From Micavibrio sp. (GTDB taxonomy: Bacteria; Pseudomonadota; Alphaproteobacteria; Micavibrionales; Micavibrionaceae), in assembly GCA_028290825.1 (NCBI GenBank), contig JAQGJB010000068.1:1-44845 (forward strand): a stretch of 44,845 nucleotides of DNA. The letters are read 5' to 3'. Below the pieces are notes generated by a model. It did no database searches and had not been told where the DNA came from. It saw nothing but the letters and a program-made list of their open reading frames with translations. The translations under genes and the position numbers were made by a program. Positions within the stretch are counted from its first letter, which is position 1; each line of letters begins with the position of its first letter. Below are positions 18,337-26,273 of the stretch, in pieces.

Positions 18337-19946
18337 ACAAGGAAATCCTGTTCAGCAATGTGAACCGGGCCGGCAGAGGTTCTGCGGTTGACGACCCATT
18401 GCCGGAACGCGTGAATATCCTTATTGTCGACGATCTGCCGGAAAAGCTGGTGGTCTATAAAACCATTCTTGACGACCTTGATCAAAATCTCATCATGGCC
18501 GGGTCGGGAGAGGAAGCGCTTAAATTTGTCCTGAAGAACGAATTCGCTGTGATCCTTCTGGATGTGAATATGCCGGGAATAGACGGGTTTGAAGTAGCCT
18601 CTCTGATCCGCGAGCGTAAAAAATCGGCGCGCACACCGATTATTTTCCTGACTGCGTTCACGGATGACGTGCAGGTGGCGCAGGGTTATGCCAGCGGTGC
18701 GGTCGATTACCTTCCTACACCGGTTGTGCCGCAAATCCTCAAGGCGAAGGTCCAGGTTTTTATCGAGCTGTTCCAGATGCGCCAGCAAAGTGCAATGCAG
18801 GCCGAGGAGCGTGCAAGACGGACAGCGGCGGAAGACGCAGACCGGCGCAAGGACGAATTTCTGGGAATGCTGGCGCATGAACTGCGGAATCCTTTAGGAC
18901 CGATCCGTAATGCTGTGCATCTGCTGCAGGTTGTCAAACAGGATGATCCCCGCCGCATAGAGCTGAAAGATATGATTGAGCGTCAGGTCACGCATATGAC
19001 CAGGCTGATCGACGACCTTCTGGATTCGACCCGCCTGTCGCGCGGGCAAATTCTACTGCGCCGTGAACGTTGCGACCTGACCCAGATCGTTTCGCAGACA
19101 ACGCGGGATTACCGTCCGGCTTTTGACGCCAGCGGCCTTAAAATCGAAACCGATATTCCCGCCCATCCGGTCTGGGTGGACGGTGATCCGACACGCCTCG
19201 TGCAGTCCATCGGCAATCTGCTGCACAACGCGCATAAATTCACCGATCCGGGCGGAATGGTCAGGATCGGCCTCAGCTTCGATAAGGATCAGCGCATTGC
19301 GAAGATTGTGATTGAGGATAGTGGCGTCGGCATCGATGCCGCCACCATTCCGCATATCTTTGAAATTTTCAGGCAGGGCGATCAGGGGCTGGACCGGTAT
19401 CGCGGCGGTCTGGGTCTGGGTCTGTCGCTGGTCAAAGGCTTAATCGAATTGCACCGTGGAAAAATATCGGCGCGCAGTCCAGGGCCAGGCCAGGGGGCGG
19501 TATTCACCATAGAATTGCCCGCGCGGATATTGTCTGACGCGGTCAAGGTCGAAGATGAAAATATCGTGATTCCCGACGATAAAAAAGGCCGTGTTCTGGT
19601 TATCGAGGACAATGTCGATACGGCGGACAGCATCAGCTGGCTGCTGGAGATTGAAGGATACGAGGTTGAAACTGCGCATTCGGGCGTGGAGGGGCTGGAG
19701 AAGGCGAAGTCTTTCCTGCCGCGCGTGGTTCTTTGCGACATCGGACTGCCGGGTCTTGACGGGTATCAGGTTGCACGCCAGATCCGGAATGATCCGAAAC
19801 TATCAGCAACTTATGTTATTGCGCTGACCGGTTATGGCCGTGATGAGGATCAGCGCCAGGCCAGGGAGGCCGGGTTCGACCTGCACCTGACGAAACCGGT
19901 GGACCATGCAAACCTGAAACGGGCGCTGGCGCATCTCTCGGCCTGA
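18333..19946 (+). CDS. Receiver-HisKA-HATPase-receiver hybrid kinase (paralogue of 5791-7440)
   Basis: A 537-residue soluble kinase whose ATG overlaps the poly-HAMP kinase stop (ATGA). The N-terminal receiver has Asp77 in LLDVNMPGIDG. The normally invariant Lys, present in the paralogue as DFLHKPIEP, is Thr129 here (DYLPTPVVP). HisKA has His182 in LAHELRNPL. HATPase shows NLLHNAHKFTDPGG, DSGVGID and GGLGLGLSLVK. The C-terminal receiver has Asp469 in LCDIGLPGLDG and an intact LTKPVD. It most likely relays phosphate from the poly-HAMP kinase; loss of the switch Lys suggests altered activation of the first receiver. The gene converges on the next one with a 6 nt gap. Confidence 0.92.
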   Translation: MNKEILFSNVNRAGRGSAVDDPLPERVNILIVDDLPEKLVVYKTILDDLDQNLIMAGSGEEALKFVLKNEFAVILLDVNMPGIDGFEVASLIRERKKSARTPIIFLTAFTDDVQVAQGYASGAVDYLPTPVVPQILKAKVQVFIELFQMRQQSAMQAEERARRTAAEDADRRKDEFLGMLAHELRNPLGPIRNAVHLLQVVKQDDPRRIELKDMIERQVTHMTRLIDDLLDSTRLSRGQILLRRERCDLTQIVSQTTRDYRPAFDASGLKIETDIPAHPVWVDGDPTRLVQSIGNLLHNAHKFTDPGGMVRIGLSFDKDQRIAKIVIEDSGVGIDAATIPHIFEIFRQGDQGLDRYRGGLGLGLSLVKGLIELHRGKISARSPGPGQGAVFTIELPARILSDAVKVEDENIVIPDDKKGRVLVIEDNVDTADSISWLLEIEGYEVETAHSGVEGLEKAKSFLPRVVLCDIGLPGLDGYQVARQIRNDPKLSATYVIALTGYGRDEDQRQAREAGFDLHLTKPVDHANLKRALAHLSA

Positions 19947-19952
19947 ACCTTG

Positions 19953-21641
19953 TTACATTTTTCGCACCAGCCAGCCATGGTAGTGAACGATAAGACCCGT
20001 CAGCCTGTGTGATATTTCGACGTTAAAGCGGAAGCGCCCTTCTTCCACGCTTTCATAGGAAACCGAACGCGGCGCAAGCCACAGAGGCAGCGGTACGCCC
20101 AGAACTCTCCAGTTGCGCAGCACAAGATTGAGGCGATTTTCTTCCCAGACCAAGGCCATCGCAAAAGTCAGAATTCCAAAACGTTCGACCAGCAGGCAAT
20201 TATCGCGCCCCCGCCCCGCATATTGCATGCTGGAAAACGATTTGCGCGCGAAGGTCCGGGTCCAGGTTTCGGTGTCGTTGCCGACGACAAAATTGACGCG
20301 TACGGGAATGTCCGCTCCCGCATCGGGAAATCCGAATACCCTGGCGATGATTTTTGCGCCTGCGCTTTTGCCGCGGTGTATTTCCGCCATGCCTTCCGCT
20401 TCGGCGGAGGTAAAGACATCGTGCATTGATCTTATTTCAGGCGCGATATCATCCCAGGCGGCCCCAAGGATATAATGATAAAGCGATTTTTTCGCACGGG
20501 CGACGTCCTGACGAAAACCTGTGCGGATTGTACGTTTTCTGAAAAGAGTTTCATAATCATCCAGTGTCACATCTTCCAATGCAGTGCGGGCGCCGGGCGG
20601 GATAACATGGCCCGCCATGATTCTGCGAATGATCAATTCGACCGCCATCGAGGGAATCATCGGCCCGTCGCGCCCCTCGGCCAGAAGATGCCAGGACCGC
20701 GTAATTTCTTGTCCGTCCGCGGTTTCTCCCTGTATTTCGACGAACATACCGCCGCGGTGTTCCCCCCAGCGAACATGGTCGACGACATATTGCATCAGCG
20801 GTGCAAGCGGCAGAAGCGTACGCACCAGGCCGAGCCTGACCAGCCACGCAAGAGCGATCAGGGCACGGTGGAGATTTTCCGGTACGGGACCTGCGCCGAT
20901 CCAGATGGTTTCAGCTTCCGGCCACAGGCGCGCAAGAACCTTCAAGTCCGGAACGTCGACCAGTGAAAAAAGCGTGTTCCTTAAGGGGCGGGTGCCGGGA
21001 GGGCCGATCGTATACCGCATGGTTTCGGTCAGGGGATAGGCCGTTCCTGATTTTTCCGCCTTTGTGCCCGAGGTTTTCTGGCCGGCATAACCGGCAATTG
21101 CCTGAATGACATTACTGCCGACGCCCGCATAGGGTGAGGGGGCAATGCCGCCACGGATGGATCTTACATAGGCCATGCCAGAGGATAGCTTTTTCGCAAC
21201 GGCCGCAGTCAAAACCGGAAAACTGGAAACGCCGGAAAGCACAAACACACCGGCTGATTTCGCGGACTGGTCGTAAGCGGTGATGCCCTCCACAAAACCG
21301 GAACCGTCGGCAAGATCAAGATAATGGATTTTTCTGTCGATACAGGCCTCGACGAGGCCATAAGCATTTCTGCCGTAATCCTGAAAAGGTCCGCTGGCAT
21401 CGACGACGATGTCGGGTTTCAATTGTAAAAGCTGCAATCGAAAGTCACCCGTGCGGTCGAGGGCCGTGGGGATCAGGTGAGCTTTGCCGTTTCTTCTGGC
21501 CTGACAATAGGATGCCGCCTTGTCCAGGGAGCGTCCGGCGATGATCAGGGTCAGCGACGGTTCATCCAGCAACAATTCAACAAGGCGTCCGCCAAACGTG
21601 CCATAGCCGCCAATGATAAGAATTTTCAGATCGGGATTCAT
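19953..21641 (-). CDS. Saccharopine dehydrogenase-like NAD(P)-binding protein with DUF4166 domain
   Basis: A 562-residue protein. The N-terminal Rossmann fold begins KILIIGGYGTFGGRLVELL and continues through the saccharopine-dehydrogenase-like NADP domain (DIVVDASGPFQDYG, YLDLADGSGFV). The C-terminal about 170 residues match DUF4166 (NFVVGNDTETWTR, and a conserved ERFG...F block). I start it at 21641 because MNPDLKILIIGG fits the family; an upstream in-frame start at 21731 adds 30 atypical residues. It is unlikely to make lysine. Related proteins are membrane-associated oxidoreductases of unknown substrate. It stands alone, and its stop faces the kinase operon. Confidence 0.85.
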   Translation of the reverse strand: MNPDLKILIIGGYGTFGGRLVELLLDEPSLTLIIAGRSLDKAASYCQARRNGKAHLIPTALDRTGDFRLQLLQLKPDIVVDASGPFQDYGRNAYGLVEACIDRKIHYLDLADGSGFVEGITAYDQSAKSAGVFVLSGVSSFPVLTAAVAKKLSSGMAYVRSIRGGIAPSPYAGVGSNVIQAIAGYAGQKTSGTKAEKSGTAYPLTETMRYTIGPPGTRPLRNTLFSLVDVPDLKVLARLWPEAETIWIGAGPVPENLHRALIALAWLVRLGLVRTLLPLAPLMQYVVDHVRWGEHRGGMFVEIQGETADGQEITRSWHLLAEGRDGPMIPSMAVELIIRRIMAGHVIPPGARTALEDVTLDDYETLFRKRTIRTGFRQDVARAKKSLYHYILGAAWDDIAPEIRSMHDVFTSAEAEGMAEIHRGKSAGAKIIARVFGFPDAGADIPVRVNFVVGNDTETWTRTFARKSFSSMQYAGRGRDNCLLVERFGILTFAMALVWEENRLNLVLRNWRVLGVPLPLWLAPRSVSYESVEEGRFRFNVEISHRLTGLIVHYHGWLVRKM

Positions 21642-21792
21642 AGGCCCTAATGTATAGGAACCGGAGGGAAAGAAAATCAGTTGAACCTCGGGATTTTTTT
21701 CTATGAACTTATACGGTGAAAATATGCGCACATTTTTGGGGACAGATGCAATGGCTCTTGATTAAGAACAAAACAAGAACATAAGCTCCATT

Positions 21793-22120
21793 ATGTCCGA
21801 AAAATCCTGAGATTCTGGCCGATGTCGTCAAATACGATGCATCCTGTGCTTCCGGCTCGGCGGCGCACTGGATCAGGAAAAACTGCAACTGCAACCTCAA
21901 GCTGATCCGGCGCAATATCCGGAAAAGGATGAGATTGAAGTTACTGGCTGAAATATTATGCGACCACCTTCACCCCCGCCCGGCCGACAAAGAAAGCAAT
22001 GCTTAATCAAATGCTCAGGGAATACTGGAAAACATGCCCGAATCCGTCCTGATCGAGGACATGCTGCGTGGCGCGGGTGCGCGGACAAGGGCTATGCTTG
22101 ATTCAGATGAACGGGCTTAG
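21793..22120 (+). pseudogene. Fused, frameshifted remnant of a radical-SAM and DUF4130 DNA-repair gene pair
   Basis: The otherwise empty 490-bp gap after 21641 contains decayed coding sequence on the plus strand. From 21806 one frame reads PEILADVVKYDASCASGSAA, which resembles the N-terminus of the putative DNA modification/repair radical SAM family (LADAAKYDASCASSG). From 21868 other frames read LDQEKLQLQPQADPAQYPEKDEIE, then from 21945 WLKYYATTFTPARPTKKAML and REYWK, then from 22034 MPESVLIEDMLRGAGARTRA up to a stop at 22118-22120. These resemble the C-terminus of the DUF4130 (TIGR03915) partner (LWxxYYxxIFNPAR...YWKNLPEA.LI). The two families are normally neighbours in this order, so an internal deletion plus at least three frameshifts explains the locus. 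Assignment is from memory of the families. Confidence 0.55.
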
Positions 22121-22132
22121 GTGTAATGGCCA

Positions 22133-22756
22133 TCAACGGGCGGACGGTTCCAAATCCGTTTCCATCTGGTTAAGGGCCTTTTTCACCATACCCTGGAGAA
22201 GGGATTCGAGACCCGCAGTCACCGCGGTTAATGAATTTGATGCTGCCGCCTGTCCGCTTTCGAGCGTGAGGTCGTTAATGACAGTATTCTCCGGCAGACG
22301 GATCAGCGTAAATGTCGCCGAAACCTTGAGGAATGGTATTGTCCCGGGGCCGCCCTGATAGACAGGCGTAAATTCCCTTATCCTCACTGAAATTTTATAA
22401 TCTGCCGCGACATTCAGATCGGGCGTGTCAATTGTCATGCGCGGAAATGCGTTGCGCGCCTCCTCGACGATGACATCCTGCAGCACATGATCGAGGGGAG
22501 CGGGCCATTTTGCCCCGGCATAGTAATCAAGCTGCCGCCCATCCGCCAGGAACAGGGCAATGCGGTCCGAATCAAGGCCGGAGGGCATGACCGGCGTTTC
22601 GATGCGGAGGACGCCATGCGGACCCTGAGGGTTTTCCGACGGCTGAGAAGCGGAAGGATGCAGGGCATAGATGGTCACGGGCGGCCTTGAGGGAGCCAGC
22701 GCCGAACATCCTGCGAGGCAGAACAGCGCGAGGAAAAGAGGAATATTTTTTTTCAT
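22133..22756 (-). CDS. ABC-type transport auxiliary lipoprotein (PqiC/DUF330-like)
   Basis: A 207-residue lipoprotein with a signal peptide ending in the lipobox LAGCS (Cys17). The body resembles the ABC_trans_aux family (VLRIETPVMPSGLDSDRIAL, QLDYYAGAKWPAPL), which accompanies MCE transport systems and is thought to sit at the outer membrane and complete the lipid path. It overlaps the MCE gene upstream by ATGA and is the last gene of the mlaEFD-type operon. Family level is confident; the precise partner contacts are inferred. Confidence 0.88.
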   Translation of the reverse strand: MKKNIPLFLALFCLAGCSALAPSRPPVTIYALHPSASQPSENPQGPHGVLRIETPVMPSGLDSDRIALFLADGRQLDYYAGAKWPAPLDHVLQDVIVEEARNAFPRMTIDTPDLNVAADYKISVRIREFTPVYQGGPGTIPFLKVSATFTLIRLPENTVINDLTLESGQAAASNSLTAVTAGLESLLQGMVKKALNQMETDLEPSAR

Positions 22757-23649
22757 TTTGCGATCTCCACGCCCTTGTTGGACGGCTTGTAAAGAATTTG
22801 TGAAGGGTCTTGGTTAAGCTTGTCGGCGGCTCTCCGGATCGACTGGGCGGTTTTTTGTGCTTCCCGTGTCATGGTGGTGATCTGGTTCAGGCCATCCTGT
22901 CCGAAGCGGTTAACATTGTCCTCATTCTTGGTAACGACGCGGTTTATGGTGGAGACGGTTTTGTCGATTTCATCGGCAGTCTTCTGAAAGCGCTGGACCA
23001 TTTCCTTCAGGTCGTCGCTCGAGCGTGAAAAATTATCGAGTGTGGTGGACACATTCGCGACATTCTCGGTGCTCAGCAATGCATTGATGCTATGCGTCAT
23101 CTGCTGCACATTATCCAGCGTCGCATCCAGCGATCCCATGTTTTTATCATCCATCAGTTTATTGATCTTTTTAGCCATTTCCAGCACCTGCTGGGTGATG
23201 GCGGGGATGTCCTGGAACAGTTTTGCAAGCTGGGTGCCGTTGCCCTGCAGGACCGGGTGGGCTTCGCCCTGGACCCGCGGAACGGGCTGTGTATCGTCGG
23301 CGGCAGTCGTCAGGTCCATGAAAACAAGCCCGGTGACGCCAAGAACGGCGAGTGATGCATTGGTCTTTGCGCGGACCGGTGTTGTGTTTGCAACCTCGAT
23401 ATCAACTTTAATAAGGTCCTTGCGTTCGTGGGCCAGCCGGATATCGGTAACTTTGCCGACATCCACGCCTTTATAGGAAACATTTGCGCCTTCTTTCAGG
23501 CCGCTGACGGAATCCGTGAAATATACCGTGTAACGCAGGTAATCCTTATTATCATGCGCCCCCGCCATCCAGATGACGAAACTGAGCAGCCCTGCAAGGC
23601 AGAGGCTTACAAATATACCAACAACGAAATATCTGGCGTCTTTTTCCAT
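22753..23649 (-). CDS. mlaD: MlaD-type MCE domain periplasmic lipid-binding protein
   Basis: A 298-residue protein with one N-terminal membrane anchor (about 7-29) and an MCE domain (about 38-120: YTVYFTDSVSGLKEGANVSYKGVDVGKVTDI). A long helical C-terminal region follows, rich in heptads and in Asn/Gln, that could form a tube or coiled coil. MCE proteins bind lipids in hexameric rings between the inner-membrane ABC transporter and the outer membrane. It is longer than E. coli MlaD (about 180 residues) and closer to alphaproteobacterial MCE proteins. Its start overlaps the stop of the ATPase gene and its stop overlaps the lipoprotein gene. Confidence 0.92.
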   Translation of the reverse strand: MEKDARYFVVGIFVSLCLAGLLSFVIWMAGAHDNKDYLRYTVYFTDSVSGLKEGANVSYKGVDVGKVTDIRLAHERKDLIKVDIEVANTTPVRAKTNASLAVLGVTGLVFMDLTTAADDTQPVPRVQGEAHPVLQGNGTQLAKLFQDIPAITQQVLEMAKKINKLMDDKNMGSLDATLDNVQQMTHSINALLSTENVANVSTTLDNFSRSSDDLKEMVQRFQKTADEIDKTVSTINRVVTKNEDNVNRFGQDGLNQITTMTREAQKTAQSIRRAADKLNQDPSQILYKPSNKGVEIAK

Positions 23650-24422
23650 CAGGCTGTTTCCTTGTGGGGGTTTTTCGAAATCGCACGCATGCGCGGCCCG
23701 TTAAAATATTCATGAATCCAGGGATGTTCCGAAGCCATCATATCGCCGATTGTTCCCATTACGATATGTTTGTCTACAAGCATGGCGACCCGGTCGCAAA
23801 TGGTGACCAGTGTATCCAGGTCGTGCGTGATCACAAGGACGCTTAGCCCCAATGCTTCACGCAATGAAAGAATGAGGTTGTCAAAGGCCGCGGCAGCAAT
23901 GGGGTCCAGACCGGCGGTCGGCTCGTCGAGAAACAGAATTTTTGGATCAAGCGCAAGCGCACGGGCCAGCGATACGCGTCGCGCCATCCCGCCCGACAGG
24001 GATGAGGGGAATTTATCAGCGGCGGATGGCTCCAGCCCCACCATCTGCAATTTGTAAAGGGCCAGCTCCTCGATCATTCCCGGTGAAAGATCAGTATATT
24101 CGCGCATGGGCAGCGCAACGTTATCAAGAACGGTGAGGCCCGAGAACAAGGCCCCGTTCTGGAATACGACGCCCCATTTTTTCTGGACCTCCAGCAGTTC
24201 CTTGACCGAAAGTGCCTGTATGTTTACGCCGTCGATCAGGATCTCCCCGGATTTTGGGGTATTGAGGCCTAGTATCGAACGCAGCAGCACCGATTTCCCC
24301 GAACCCGAGCCACCCACCAGACCGAGAATTTCCTTATCATCCAGTGTCAGGCAGAGGTCTTCGTGTACGGTCTGTGTACCGAAACGATTGATCAGATTTT
24401 TTACCTCTACAAGCGCGCCCAT
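23649..24422 (-). CDS. mlaF: MlaF-type ABC transporter ATPase
   Basis: A 257-residue ATPase with Walker A GGSGSGKS, Q-loop around VFQNGALF, signature LSGGMARRVSLARA, Walker B ILFLDEPTAGLDP and switch His in VITHDL. The sequence matches the Mla/Ttg2A branch, which powers phospholipid movement between membranes. It lies 2 nt after the permease gene and overlaps the MCE gene by one base (TGATG), so the four genes 25549-22133 form one operon. Confidence 0.94.
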   Translation of the reverse strand: MGALVEVKNLINRFGTQTVHEDLCLTLDDKEILGLVGGSGSGKSVLLRSILGLNTPKSGEILIDGVNIQALSVKELLEVQKKWGVVFQNGALFSGLTVLDNVALPMREYTDLSPGMIEELALYKLQMVGLEPSAADKFPSSLSGGMARRVSLARALALDPKILFLDEPTAGLDPIAAAAFDNLILSLREALGLSVLVITHDLDTLVTICDRVAMLVDKHIVMGTIGDMMASEHPWIHEYFNGPRMRAISKNPHKETA

Positions 24423-24424
24423 AC

Positions 24425-25549
24425 CTAAATTCCCGCCCTGGAGAAGATGACAGAGAATGCCGCATCCGCCATGATCACTAGGAATATGGATTGCACAACG
24501 GATACGGTTGTCAGCTTTCCGACGCTTTCCGCCGAGCCGGTGACATTCATGCCTTGATATGTCCCGATGACCGAGATCAGGAAGGCAAATACAGGGGCCT
24601 TGATCATTCCGACGGCAAACATGGTTGGTGTCGCCACGGTCTGCGCCCTGTCCAGATATTGGTGCAAGGGAATATCCAGCAATAGCAACGACATCAGACT
24701 GCCCCCGGCAAGACCTACAATATCCGCAATAAAGGTAAGCATGGGAAGAACAAGGATCAGGGCAATCACCCGGGGAAGTACAAGAACCTCGATCGGATCC
24801 ATGCCGATGGTTTTTAATGCGTCCACCTCTTCGCGCATCTTCATCACGCCGATTTCGGCGGCGAAGGCGCTGCCTGACCGGCCCGCGACCATGATGGCCG
24901 TGATCAGAACGCCCATTTCGCGGAGGATGGAAATAACGCTGAGATCAATCGTGAAAATGTCGGCGCCGAATTTTTGCAGCTGGATGGCGGCCTGATAGGA
25001 AATAACCATACTCATCAAAATGCCGAGCAGGGCTATAATCGGGACCGCCTGAATCCCGGTTTCATAAATATGGCGCACGATTGAAGGGAAACGAAAGCGC
25101 CTGGGGCTAAGAAAGTTCGACAGAAGGCGTGAAAAAATTTTCCCAATGAAGACAAAGATCGCATAGAGAAAATTCAGCCGGTCAATCGCCGTTTTTCCAA
25201 TGTGACTGAAGAAATGGAATATGGAAGAGGGCTTCGAAGGTGCTGTACGCGCCTCCATTTTCCCCGGAAGAAAATCAAAGAGGTTTTTTCTGCTTTCGAT
25301 AAGGGGGCCGATACCCGGAGCGTGGCCAAAATGCTTTTTTATCAGCCAGGCACCCACAGTATCCAGTTCCCTGATGCCTGAGGGGTCCACGGAAATGGCG
25401 CTGTCTTTTGTGGATTTCTGAAAATCCGCTATTTCAGTTTCGATAAGGGCGGCGGAATTGATTGTCCAGGACCCGGAAAGTTGGATCCCCTTTGTCGGGC
25501 CACCGGGCGTAATTGTTATGAAATCGCCTGTCGTGTCCCTTTTTCGCAT
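24425..25549 (-). CDS. mlaE: MlaE-type permease with N-terminal STAS/MlaB-like domain
   Basis: A 374-residue permease. Residues about 1-100 form a STAS-like domain (GIQLSGSWTINSAALIETEI, GIRELDTVGAWLIKKHFG), equivalent to the separate MlaB of E. coli. The rest is the MlaE permease with the family loop EMGVLITAIMVAGRSGSAFAAEIG and ALKTIGMDPIEVLVLPR. Two starts are possible: GTG 25561 or ATG 25549. I choose 25549 because a GGAAC...GTT promoter overlaps the GTG, and the 13 bases ending in this ATG are identical to those ending in the ATG of the DUF421 gene at 28850. It is the first gene of the Mla operon. Confidence 0.9.
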   Translation of the reverse strand: MRKRDTTGDFITITPGGPTKGIQLSGSWTINSAALIETEIADFQKSTKDSAISVDPSGIRELDTVGAWLIKKHFGHAPGIGPLIESRKNLFDFLPGKMEARTAPSKPSSIFHFFSHIGKTAIDRLNFLYAIFVFIGKIFSRLLSNFLSPRRFRFPSIVRHIYETGIQAVPIIALLGILMSMVISYQAAIQLQKFGADIFTIDLSVISILREMGVLITAIMVAGRSGSAFAAEIGVMKMREEVDALKTIGMDPIEVLVLPRVIALILVLPMLTFIADIVGLAGGSLMSLLLLDIPLHQYLDRAQTVATPTMFAVGMIKAPVFAFLISVIGTYQGMNVTGSAESVGKLTTVSVVQSIFLVIMADAAFSVIFSRAGI

Positions 25550-25556
25550 ACCTATA

Positions 25557-25581
25557 AACACCCATAACGGAATAAAGTTCC
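25557..25581 (-). promoter_or_regulatory. EcfG-like promoter of the Mla operon
   Basis: On the minus strand GGAAC (25581-25577), 16 nt, then TGTT (25560-25557). The -10-like element runs straight into GTTTATAGGTATG, where ATG is the mlaE start, so any transcript would be leaderless or nearly so. The same spacing and the same 13-mer occur at the DUF421 gene (28818-28852). The first -10 base differs from the CGTT consensus. Confidence 0.5.
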
Positions 25582-25597
25582 GAAAATTCGGAATATT

Positions 25598-26060
25598 TTA
25601 TATAGCAGGGTTTAGGTGAACAATCCCGAAATTCTCCTGCTCTGACATTTTTTCAGCAACCATCAGACGATGGCAGGACTGGGGCGCGTGTTCGAAACAC
25701 AAAAGACAGGAAATCTGCTGCCGGGCGGCTTTGATGGCCACGTGCATATCTCTTTGGGCGTCTTCGGTTTCAAGATAAGTGTAAAAAATTCTGCGCATTT
25801 CGGCTGTACGCCCTTTTCTGGCGGCCTCGCGTCCTTCCGCCGGGGTGCCGAGGCCCTTCAGCCCAAGATACTGAATCCCGTTCTCAGCAAGCTTTGTTGC
25901 AAGTTTATTTTTGGACAGCCCGGGTTTGCGCGATAGCGGGACCGCCCTCACATCAATCAGAAGCTTGACACCTGCGTCTTTGAGGCTGCGGCATAATGCC
26001 TCAGCGGTAACCCCTTCATAGCCGATCGTATAAAGTGTTCTGACTTTATCGGGGGGGCAT
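25598..26060 (-). CDS. DUF488 family protein, start out of frame across a 7-base C tract
   Basis: A DUF488 protein of about 150 residues: TLYTIGYEG, LIDVRAVPLSRKPGLSK and CFEHAPQSCHR are all present. The function is not established. The natural start is the ATG at 26060, 3 nt after the stop of the small gene upstream, but a run of seven C (minus strand, 26057-26051) puts it out of frame. With six C it would read MPPDKVRTLYTIGYEG. As given, the coding frame is open upstream to 26206, but that stretch lies inside the small gene at 26064-26219 in another frame and has no family likeness. Either a one-base sequence error, a real frameshift or slippage at the tract explains this. Confidence 0.75.
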
Positions 26061-26063
26061 ATT

Positions 26064-26219
26064 TTATTTTCCCGGATTGCGCGCGGGCGAATTATTAGCC
26101 TTTTCAGTGGGTTCGTTTTCAACGCTGTCCTGGTGGACCGAAAAATTGTCGGAACCGTTCGAGGAAGGCTTTGTTTTTTCATTGGGATGGGTCTTGCCAT
26201 CGTCATAGTTGGGTTTCAT
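26064..26219 (-). CDS. Small hydrophilic protein, stress-promoter controlled
   Basis: A 51-residue, very hydrophilic, probably disordered protein (MKPNYDDGKTHPNEK..., rich in N, S, E, K, P) with no hydrophobic core. The frame stays open to 26336, but only the ATG at 26219 has a ribosome site: AAAGGA about 6 nt upstream. A perfect GGAAC-N16-CGTT element lies 30 nt further up. The DUF488 gene follows after 3 nt. No family is recognised. The promoter suggests a small stress protein, perhaps hydrophilin-like (inference). Confidence 0.65.
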   Translation of the reverse strand: MKPNYDDGKTHPNEKTKPSSNGSDNFSVHQDSVENEPTEKANNSPARNPGK

Positions 26220-26248
26220 GATCAATCCTTTCAGGGGGTTCGTTGACC

Positions 26249-26273
26249 AACGGTTGGAGATTTCTTTGGTTCC
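26249..26273 (-). promoter_or_regulatory. EcfG-type general-stress promoter
   Basis: On the minus strand GGAAC (26273-26269), 16 nt, then CGTT (26252-26249): an exact match to the EcfG consensus. The expected start of transcription near 26241 leaves a leader of about 22 nt with AAAGGA before ATG 26219. It also fixes the start of the small gene, because the promoter lies inside the longer open frame. Confidence 0.72.

Noticed and set aside
21657-21682. GGAAC-N17-AGTT on the plus strand
   Set aside because: The -10 departs from CGTT and the only thing downstream is the decayed radical-SAM/DUF4130 remnant. It could be a fossil promoter but is equally likely to be chance.
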